NCBI RefSeq assembly: GCF_003284725.1
Contig: NZ_PGTO01000002.1
Coordinates: 248,001 to 312,000 of the forward strand
From: Paramagnetospirillum kuznetsovii
Lineage (GTDB): Bacteria; Pseudomonadota; Alphaproteobacteria; Rhodospirillales; Magnetospirillaceae
DNA length: 64,000 nt
Reading direction: 5' to 3'
The translations under genes and the position numbers were made by a program. Below, one piece after another: positions 25,922 through 32,193 of the stretch. The notes below the pieces were generated by a model. The model was given only the letters and a program-made list of their open reading frames with translations, made no database searches and was not told where the DNA came from. How positions within the stretch are numbered: position 1 is the first letter of the stretch; each line of letters opens with the position of its first letter.

Positions 25922-25950
25922 ATAGCATTAAAACAAATTTAATCGGCCAA
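25922..25950 (-). promoter_or_regulatory. candidate promoter of phaA
   Basis: On the minus strand TTGGCC is followed after 17 bp of AT-rich sequence by TGCTAT, within the 201-bp phaC-phaA gap. It is a moderate match only. The AT-rich context is unusual for this window. Confidence 0.3.
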
Positions 25951-25965
25951 TTGTGCATGTGCGAA

Positions 25966-25986
25966 ATAAAGCCGCTAAGGCTTTAT
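25966..25986 (-). terminator. hairpin overlapping the phaC stop
   Basis: On the minus strand ATAAAGCC and GGCTTTAT form an 8-bp stem with the phaC stop codon in the loop, followed by a short TT. It is a plausible weak terminator separating phaC from the phaA promoter. Confidence 0.5.
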
Positions 25987-27273
25987 GTTGCGGCGCAACC
26001 AACGCACCAAGGGCCCGTAGACGTCGGTCTTGGCGCGAGGCCCCGTCAGCATGCCCACATGCCCTCCTGACAGCATCAGCAGTTTGGCATTTCTCAACCG
26101 TTCCGCCAAGGGCAAGGCGGACATGGGTGGTACGATCCTATCGCGGTGCGGAATCATCAGCAGCGCGGGAACCGCCACCTCTTCCGGCCGGATTGGGGTT
26201 CCGCCCACCATCCACCGGCCCAGGGGCGGCGTATTGTCGCCGTACCAGCCGAACAGGCATTCGCGGGCCACCGGTCCGGCGAGATCGACGCCGTCATTGG
26301 CCCAGTCCTCCAAGGCCACGAAATCCCGTGCCCGCGCGCTGGCGCGGCGAAGGCGGGCGAAGGCCATGAACTTGCGCGCCGCCAATCCGGGGTCCAGCCC
26401 GGCGAACATGGATTGCAGCATGTCGACCGGGGCGGTGCCGTTGGCGTCGATCAGGCCGCCCAAGGGCGCGGCCAGGGCGCGCATCATGGCGGCATTGGCC
26501 TCGCGACCGGCCATGAATTCGAACGGCGTCGCCAGCAGCACCAGCGCCGACACGCTGTCGGGGCGGCGCTGGGCCAGGGCCAGTGCCAGCAGCCCGCCCA
26601 TGCAATAGCCCACCACCGCCGGTTTGCGGCCGGTCAATTCGACCACCTTGTCCAGCGCGGCCTCAAGCCGTCCGGCGATGTAATCGGTCAGGGTGAAGCG
26701 GGATTCCTCGGGGCCGGGGGCGTCCCAATCCACCAGGAACGGCGCCAGGCCTTTGTCCGCCATATAGCGCATCAGGCTGCGTTTGGCCGACAGGTCCAGG
26801 ATATAGGCGCGATTGATCAGCGAGGGGACCACCAGGACCGGCGGCGCGTCGGGGGCTGTGTCGGGGTGGCGGTAGTCCAGCAGCCGGGTGGTTCCCTGCC
26901 GCCACGCCACCGGAACCGAAGGCAGGACGCGGCGATAGGGATGATGGCGATAGGCGTCGATTCCGGCCAGGAAAGCGTCGTGGCGGCGGGTGCCTTCCGC
27001 CGCGATGGCGTGATCCAGCAGCTTGACGGCGTCAGGCCCGGCGGCGTCGAGGCTTGTCTGGAGGGCCTTTGCCGCTTCCGCCAAGTGCGGCTTCCAGGGT
27101 AGCGACCCGCTTTTCAAGAGCGGCAACGCGGCGCGCGAGCTGATCATGGTGGAGGCGTGCGTCATCAGATGCAGCGGCAGCGGCCGCGGCCCCGCGCGCA
27201 AGGGCGCTTTCAGCGGTTTGGGTCTGGTCGGTGGCGCTTGGCGAGACTGCCCGTTCATCGGATCCCGGCTCAT
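25975..27273 (-). CDS. phaC: poly(3-hydroxyalkanoate) synthase
   Basis: An alpha/beta-hydrolase-fold polymerase, 432 residues from the ATG at 27273. The lipase-like box is GYCMGG with the nucleophilic Cys, and the catalytic Asp and His are in PALLMIPHRDRIVPP and LSGGHVGMLTG. LVDWDAPGPEE and the PLKSGSLPWKP-like N-terminal segment fit PHA synthases of short class III-like length. It polymerises (R)-3-hydroxybutyryl-CoA into granules. The start is uncertain. A conserved-looking GPRPLPLHL segment argues for the upstream ATG, which makes it overlap the preceding 145-residue gene by 242 bp in another frame. A start at 27165 would still overlap. Confidence 0.88.
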   Translation of the reverse strand: MSRDPMNGQSRQAPPTRPKPLKAPLRAGPRPLPLHLMTHASTMISSRAALPLLKSGSLPWKPHLAEAAKALQTSLDAAGPDAVKLLDHAIAAEGTRRHDAFLAGIDAYRHHPYRRVLPSVPVAWRQGTTRLLDYRHPDTAPDAPPVLVVPSLINRAYILDLSAKRSLMRYMADKGLAPFLVDWDAPGPEESRFTLTDYIAGRLEAALDKVVELTGRKPAVVGYCMGGLLALALAQRRPDSVSALVLLATPFEFMAGREANAAMMRALAAPLGGLIDANGTAPVDMLQSMFAGLDPGLAARKFMAFARLRRASARARDFVALEDWANDGVDLAGPVARECLFGWYGDNTPPLGRWMVGGTPIRPEEVAVPALLMIPHRDRIVPPMSALPLAERLRNAKLLMLSGGHVGMLTGPRAKTDVYGPLVRWLRRNIKP

Positions 27274-27469
27274 TCCTGACAGGGGCGGCCTTGCCCTTGG
27301 TGATCCCGGTGGCTTCCGCCACGGCGGTGGCGGTCTGGGTCATCATGGCGACACCCCGGGCGACGGCTTCGCCCAAGGCGGGGTCGGCCGCCACGGCGGC
27401 GACTTGCTCCTGCCAAAGGTCGAGGTATCGGCGCGCGAGCGCGTTGAGATCGGGCGGCCCTTCTGACAT
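27032..27469 (-). CDS. PhaE-like small protein overlapping phaC
   Basis: A 145-residue protein starting MSEGPPDLNALARRYLDLWQ. The N-terminal amphipathic helix with Trp (RYLDLWQEQVAAVAADPALG) resembles PHA-synthase-associated proteins of the PhaE or granule-binding type. A low-complexity Ala/Thr middle follows. The C-terminus is a predicted coiled coil (LHHDQLARRVAALEKRVATL) ending in a basic tail. Its last 242 bp overlap the start of phaC in another frame. It is upstream of phaC and divergent from phaR. A synthase subunit or granule role is inferred from position and helix pattern. Confidence 0.6.
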   Translation of the reverse strand: MSEGPPDLNALARRYLDLWQEQVAAVAADPALGEAVARGVAMMTQTATAVAEATGITKGKAAPVRNEPGSDERAVSPSATDQTQTAESALARGAAAAAAASDDARLHHDQLARRVAALEKRVATLEAALGGSGKGPPDKPRRRRA

Positions 27470-27618
27470 GGCCGAACTATAGCCGAGCCGATTCGGCTTG
27501 ACCAGACCATGGTGCGGATGGGGCCGCCGATCATGCTGCGCCCGCGAATATTTTCTGCTATTACTGGGGCAAGCGCCGGGTAATGACGCCCAAACACCCC
27601 TAGCGAGATGAAGCCCAG

Positions 27619-28185
27619 ATGTCAGAGCCAGAGACCTCCCCCAAGGCCCCCATCACCATTAAGAAATATGCCAACCGTCGCCTCTACAACACGGCGACCA
27701 GCAGCTATGTCACGCTTGATCACCTGTCGCAGATGGTCAAGGACGGTGACGACTTCGTGGTCTATGACGCCAAGTCGGGCGAGGACATTACCCGCTCCGT
27801 GCTGACTCAGATCATCGTCGAGGAAGAGGGCAAGGGCGGCCAGAACCTGCTTCCCATCAGCTTCCTGCGCCAGTTGATCGGCTTTTACGGCGACTCCCTG
27901 GGCGGGTTGGTGCCGCGCTATCTCGACTATTCCATGCAGTCGTTCTCGCGCAATGAGCAGCAGATGCGCGACTACATGCGCAATGCCCTGGAAGGCATGT
28001 TCCCGTTCAATCCCTTCGAGGAGATGAGCAAGCAGAACATGAACTTCGTGGAAAGCGCCATGAAGATGTTCACCCCCTTCTATCAGGCTCATGGGGCCGA
28101 AGGCGGCCAGCCCCGCGCCGACGAGCTTCAGGCTCGCCTCGACGCCCTGCAACAGCAGATCGACAGCCTCAGCACGAAGAAGTAA
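27619..28185 (+). CDS. phaR: polyhydroxyalkanoate synthesis repressor
   Basis: A 188-residue regulator. The N-terminal DNA-binding domain ITIKKYANRRLYNTATSSYV followed by TLDHLSQMVKDGDDFVVYD is diagnostic of PhaR. The PHB-accumulation regulatory region follows (LPISFLRQLIGFYGDSLGG), and the C-terminus is a helical coiled coil. PhaR binds polymer granules and, when free, represses phasin and synthesis genes. Here it is divergent from the PhaE-like/phaC pair, as in many alphaproteobacteria, so the 149-bp gap probably contains its targets. A palindrome AGCCGATTCGGCT at 27486-27498 is one candidate site. Confidence 0.95.
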   Translation: MSEPETSPKAPITIKKYANRRLYNTATSSYVTLDHLSQMVKDGDDFVVYDAKSGEDITRSVLTQIIVEEEGKGGQNLLPISFLRQLIGFYGDSLGGLVPRYLDYSMQSFSRNEQQMRDYMRNALEGMFPFNPFEEMSKQNMNFVESAMKMFTPFYQAHGAEGGQPRADELQARLDALQQQIDSLSTKK

Positions 28186-28210
28186 TTCCGCCCGTCGTTT
28201 GATGTGACCC

Positions 28211-28236
28211 GCTGGGCGGGCGTCCCGCCCGCCTGG
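28211..28236. repeat. GC palindrome between phaR and M16 genes
   Basis: A GGGCGGG / CCCGCCC stem with a 3-base loop lies in the short gap between two convergent genes. The same core with a CGTC centre recurs at about 48840-48911 and 59205-59246, so it belongs to a dispersed repeat family and may double as a bidirectional terminator. Confidence 0.5.
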
Positions 28237-28245
28237 CCGGTGACC

Positions 28246-29544
28246 TCACATTCCCGCCGGTCGGCCGACCACGACGATGGACAAGGCGTCGGGGTCGAGC
28301 AGGCGGGCGGCGGCTCGCTTGACGTCATCCAAGGATACCGCCGCGATCAGCGCGCCGCGGCGGTCCAGGAAGTCGATCCCCAAATCATCCAGGCGCATCT
28401 GAACCAACAGAGCGGCGATGGCCTCGGTGGAGTCCAACTGCAGCGGGAACGACCCGTTGAGATAGGTCTTGGCATTGGCCAGTTCCGTCTCGCTGGGGCC
28501 TTGCTCGCGCATGCGGCGGAATTCCGCTTTGATCAGGTCAATGGATTCGGCGAAACGGCCGTTTTCGGTGGCGACGCCGCCGACGATCAGTCCGGCATGG
28601 CGCAACGGCGTCAGATAGGAGTAGACCGAATAGGCCAGTCCGCGCTTTTCGCGCACCTCCTCGGTCAGCCGCGACGAAAAGCCGCCGCCGCCAAGGATAT
28701 AGTTCATCACATAGGCGGGATACCAATCGGAGTCCTTGCGCTTGATGCCCGGCGCCCCGAACAGGCCCACGGCCTGGGGATTGGCCTTGTCGATGACGGT
28801 GACGCCGCCGACGGTCGCGGGCGTCGCCTCGGGCACGATGGCGGCGGTGCCGGCGGCGGGAAGGGCACCGAAAGTCTTGTCCAGCAGGCCGCCCAATTCG
28901 GCCGGGGTGATGTCGCCGACCACCCCGACGATCAGTCGGTCGCGGGCCAGTTGGTCGCGGACATAGGCCCGCAGATCGCCCTTCTGGATGGTCTTGATGG
29001 TGTCGATCTCGCCATGGGGCGAGCGTGAATACGGGTGACCGGCGAACATGGCCTTGAACCACTGGCGCGACGCCACCGCGTTGGGGCTTTGCGTTTCGCG
29101 CATCAAGTTGGACATGATCTGGCTGCGGATGCGCTCGATGGGCTCCTTGTCGAAGCGGGGCTGGGTCAGCGACAGGCGGAACAGATCGAAGGCGGTGTCG
29201 CGATTGGCGGTCAAGGTCTTGAGATGGCCGCGCAGATTGTCCAGACCGGCATCGAAATGCAAGGTGATGACCAGATCCTCGAGCTTCTGCTGGAAGGCCT
29301 GGGAATCGTAGGGTCCGGCCCCCTCGTCCAACAGGCTCGCCGTCATCTCGGCAAGACCGGATTTGTTGGCGGGGTCCAGCGCCGCGCCGCCCTTGAAGGC
29401 GACCTCCATGGCGATGATGGGATTGGCGTGGTCTTGGACCAGCCACGCCTCGACGCCGCCGGGGCTGACGACACGCTCCACCGTCATGGCCTGGGCGGCC
29501 AGGGGCAGTAGGCAGATCATGAAAATCGGCAATTTCTTCGTCAT
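28246..29544 (-). CDS. M16-family peptidase-like subunit without catalytic motif
   Basis: A 432-residue secreted M16 (pitrilysin-type) protein. From the ATG at 29544 it begins MTKKLPIFMICLLPLAAQA, a signal peptide. The position of the zinc motif HxxEH reads NKSGLAEMTASLLDEG, so zinc ligands are missing and it is probably the non-catalytic half of a heterodimer with the next gene upstream. The C-terminal M16 domain is intact (GGGGFSSRLTEEVREKRGLA). The frame stays open to an ATG at 29664 that overlaps the partner's stop as TGATG, but that extension is encoded by a palindromic repeat. The shorter start keeps the signal peptide at the N-terminus. Confidence 0.85.
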   Translation of the reverse strand: MTKKLPIFMICLLPLAAQAMTVERVVSPGGVEAWLVQDHANPIIAMEVAFKGGAALDPANKSGLAEMTASLLDEGAGPYDSQAFQQKLEDLVITLHFDAGLDNLRGHLKTLTANRDTAFDLFRLSLTQPRFDKEPIERIRSQIMSNLMRETQSPNAVASRQWFKAMFAGHPYSRSPHGEIDTIKTIQKGDLRAYVRDQLARDRLIVGVVGDITPAELGGLLDKTFGALPAAGTAAIVPEATPATVGGVTVIDKANPQAVGLFGAPGIKRKDSDWYPAYVMNYILGGGGFSSRLTEEVREKRGLAYSVYSYLTPLRHAGLIVGGVATENGRFAESIDLIKAEFRRMREQGPSETELANAKTYLNGSFPLQLDSTEAIAALLVQMRLDDLGIDFLDRRGALIAAVSLDDVKRAAARLLDPDALSIVVVGRPAGM

Positions 29545-29643
29545 TCCCGCGAAGGCGGGAATCCATGTACGGGCAAAAATCAGCATTGACGATGCAAGGC
29601 ATCTGGCCGTGCCATGGACCCCCGCTTTCGCGGGGGTGACGAC
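29540..29643. repeat. REP-type palindrome pair inside the M16 operon
   Basis: Two oppositely oriented hairpin units (about 29540-29568, CATTCCCGCGAAGGCGGGAA, and about 29610-29643, CCCCCGCTTTCGCGGGGG) are separated by about 40 bp. The same family recurs at 36857-36957. It occupies the gap between two M16 genes and contains the start codon used by the second. Confidence 0.75.
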
Positions 29644-29663
29644 GTTGGGGGAGATATCGCTCA

Positions 29664-31055
29664 TCAATGCAGATCCCTCTTGAACCCGGCCAATGGCGAG
29701 ACGGGGGCGCGGCTCCCAGCGGGCGCCTTGGGGTCGGGCAGCAGCAGACCGGTGACCGAGCCGCGGGCGTCCAGGACCTTGGCGGCGGCGCGGGACACCT
29801 GCTGCGGCGTGACGGCGGCCACCTGGTCGGGCCAGGATTCCACCTCGGCGACGCTTTGCCCGACCGCCAGGGCCTGACCGAAGGTCTGGGCGCCGGTGTG
29901 CAGCGAATCGCGGCTATAGGCGGCGCTGGCGATCAGGCGGGTCTTGGCGCGCTCCACGTCCTCGGCGGACGGGCCGTCCTTGGCGATCCTGGCGAGGTCG
30001 TGGTCGATCAGCGCTTCCAGCTTGTCCAGCGGCACGCCGGGCCGAGGGGTCACGCCGATGCGAAAGGCGGTCGGCCCCATGGCGGTGGGGTCGTAGGAGG
30101 CGCTGGCCGAGGCGGCCAGTCCCTTGTCCACCACCAGCGAGCGGAACAAAAGCGAGGTGGAGCCGCCGCCGACGATCTCGGCCAGCACTTCCAGCGGCGT
30201 CGCCAGTTCCTTGTCGCCCGACAAGGCGCTGGGGGCGAGGTAGAGGCGGGTCCAACCGGGTTCCGCCACCCGTCCGTCGGTCAGGGTGACGCGCCGGGCG
30301 GCGCGGGTCGGCGGTTCCTCGGTGCGGCCGCGGGCGGGGGTCTCGGCCCGGTCCAGCACACCGTAATACTTTTCCGCCAGCGGCCGCACCGTGGCGGCGT
30401 CCACATCGCCCGCCACGATCAGGATGGCGTTGTTGGGGGCGTACCAGCGGCGATAGAAGGCCAGGGCGTCGTCGAGGGTGAGGGCGGCGATCTCCTTCTC
30501 CCAGCCGATGACCGGCCGGTGATAGGGGCTGTTGAGATAGAGCGCGGCTTCCATCTGCTCGGCCAGGAGGGCGGCGGGGCTGTTCTCGACCCGCGAGCGC
30601 CGCTCTTCCAGCACCACCGCCTGCTCGGTGCGAAAATTGGCCTCGTCCAGCACCAGATTACGCATGCGGTCGGCCTCGATGCGCATGACCAGTTCCAGCT
30701 TGTCGGCGGCGACGTTCTGGTAATAGCCGGTGTAATCGGACGAGGTGAAGGCATTGTCGCGGCCGCCGTTGCGGGCCACCAGCTTGGAGAATTCCCCCGG
30801 GGCCATGGTGGGCGTTCCCTTGAACATCAGGTGTTCAAGCAGATGGGCCAGGCCGCTCTTGCCCGGCTCCTCGTCGGCGGCGCCAACCTTGTACCAGACC
30901 ATGTGCGAGACGATGGGGACGCGGTGATTGGGAATCACCACCACCTGCATGCCGTTGGCCAGGGCGAAGGTCTCGGGATCGAACAGCCGGGCCTGGGCGG
31001 GGACGGCCAGCGCCAACATGACGACGACCAGCACGCAGAGACGAAGAATGGTCAT
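29664..31055 (-). CDS. M16-family zinc metalloprotease, catalytic subunit
   Basis: A 463-residue exported peptidase. The start at 31055 follows TTGGAGGTAGG and gives a signal peptide ending V-P-A-Q-A. The inverted zinc motif is complete: GLAHLLEHLMFKGT contains HLLEH and the downstream Glu lies in ERRSRVENSP, as in processing-protease-like M16 enzymes. The second M16 domain has the RVTLTDGR and PRPGVPLDKLE regions. It should act in the periplasm together with the inactive M16 partner encoded next, in a coupled operon that begins with lspA and a lipoprotein. Confidence 0.92.
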   Translation of the reverse strand: MTILRLCVLVVVMLALAVPAQARLFDPETFALANGMQVVVIPNHRVPIVSHMVWYKVGAADEEPGKSGLAHLLEHLMFKGTPTMAPGEFSKLVARNGGRDNAFTSSDYTGYYQNVAADKLELVMRIEADRMRNLVLDEANFRTEQAVVLEERRSRVENSPAALLAEQMEAALYLNSPYHRPVIGWEKEIAALTLDDALAFYRRWYAPNNAILIVAGDVDAATVRPLAEKYYGVLDRAETPARGRTEEPPTRAARRVTLTDGRVAEPGWTRLYLAPSALSGDKELATPLEVLAEIVGGGSTSLLFRSLVVDKGLAASASASYDPTAMGPTAFRIGVTPRPGVPLDKLEALIDHDLARIAKDGPSAEDVERAKTRLIASAAYSRDSLHTGAQTFGQALAVGQSVAEVESWPDQVAAVTPQQVSRAAAKVLDARGSVTGLLLPDPKAPAGSRAPVSPLAGFKRDLH

Positions 31056-31112
31056 CCTACCTCCAAGGAACGGGATGGGATGCATATGGGGGCAATCGAC
31101 CGAAGGGCAAGG

Positions 31113-31688
31113 CTAGTTGAAGACGCCTTCCAGCCAGGCGCGCTTGCGGCGCTGGATCTGTGGGGTCTCGCCTTCGGAAACCGACTTGCCCAGCGCCTGA
31201 TTTTCGCGGATGCGCTGGGTTTCCTTGGAAGGATCGACGGCGATGCCGGGCGGGTCCGGCTTGCGCCAGAACACGATGCGGTCGGTGAAATTCTTATCCG
31301 CATCCGCAAGGGACTGGGTTTCCTTGTTCACCAGAACCCGGATGTCGGGCTGGATGGAATCGGCGCCGACCCGCTTCATCAGCGAGAGGTCGCCCTGGCT
31401 GCGGCCTTCGGTGGCGATGGGGGTGACGCCGCGTTGGCCGCTCAGAACCCGGCGCGCCTGATCGCGGGTGGTGCCTTCCTGCGGACGGGCGGCGCCCGGG
31501 GTCGGCGGCCGCAGTCCGAAATCCGGCGGCATGCTGAGCGGCGCGCGCGCGACCACCTGAAACTCGTCCGGCGGCTGCTTTTCGTAGCCCAAGGCGCGCT
31601 TGGCCTCGCCACAGGCCGACAGTGCCAGCGGCAGCAAAGCGCAGGTGAGAGCGAGGACGAGGCGGGTGCGAGCGTGCATCTTGGTCAT
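31113..31688 (-). CDS. DUF3035-type lipoprotein
   Basis: A 191-residue lipoprotein. The signal ends LLPLALSAC with the lipobox Cys, then GEAKRALGYEKQPPDEFQV, the typical opening of the alphaproteobacterial DUF3035 family (ARAPLSMPPDFGLRPP follows). The rest is polar and Pro/Arg rich, likely extended. It starts four bases after the lspA stop, so a lipoprotein is encoded next to the peptidase that would process it. Function is unknown. A second ATG three codons in is also possible. Confidence 0.85.
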   Translation of the reverse strand: MTKMHARTRLVLALTCALLPLALSACGEAKRALGYEKQPPDEFQVVARAPLSMPPDFGLRPPTPGAARPQEGTTRDQARRVLSGQRGVTPIATEGRSQGDLSLMKRVGADSIQPDIRVLVNKETQSLADADKNFTDRIVFWRKPDPPGIAVDPSKETQRIRENQALGKSVSEGETPQIQRRKRAWLEGVFN

Positions 31689-31692
31689 GGCC

Positions 31693-32193
31693 TTAATTCT
31701 TAGTCGAAACCCGGCCGGCAAACAAGGAGTCGAACACAAGAATCGCTGCGCCGACGCTGATGGCCGAATCCGCCAGATTGAAAGCCGGCCAGTGATGGCC
31801 CGCCAAATGGAAGTCCAGGAAATCGGCAACCGCCCCGAAGCGGGCGCGGTCGATGACGTTTCCCAGCGCGCCGCCGATGATTCCGCCCAGGGCCGCTTGC
31901 AGCCACGGACTCTCCGCCTTGCGCAGCCAGACGACCATGACGGCGACGATGACCAGGGCGAGGCCGGACAGGATCACGGCGTTCCATTCCCCCGCATTAT
32001 TGCCGATGCCGAAGCTGACGCCCCGGTTCCACGCCATCACCAGATCGAAGAACGGGGCGACGGTGACGCGCAGGGGGGTGAAGAACGGCGTGCCCTCGAC
32101 GCCGTCCGGGCGCATGACGCGCTCCATGATCCACCACTTGCTGATCTGGTCCAGCACGATGACCAGGGCGGCGAGGCTCAGTCCCCTACGCAT
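31693..32193 (-). CDS. lspA: lipoprotein signal peptidase
   Basis: A 166-residue inner-membrane aspartyl protease with four membrane segments. The catalytic Asp pair is visible in GNVIDRARFG and FNLADSAIS. It cleaves the signal peptide of prolipoproteins before the lipidated Cys. The start at 32193 lies inside the ileS 3' end (8-bp overlap). The longer open frame upstream is ileS read in another frame. ileS-lspA adjacency is common in proteobacteria. Confidence 0.93.
   Translation of the reverse strand: MRRGLSLAALVIVLDQISKWWIMERVMRPDGVEGTPFFTPLRVTVAPFFDLVMAWNRGVSFGIGNNAGEWNAVILSGLALVIVAVMVVWLRKAESPWLQAALGGIIGGALGNVIDRARFGAVADFLDFHLAGHHWPAFNLADSAISVGAAILVFDSLFAGRVSTKN

Noticed and set aside
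29667-31703. 678-residue open frame opposite the M16 and lipoprotein genes
   Set aside because: Antisense of genes with an HxxEH motif and a lipobox. No ribosome binding site.
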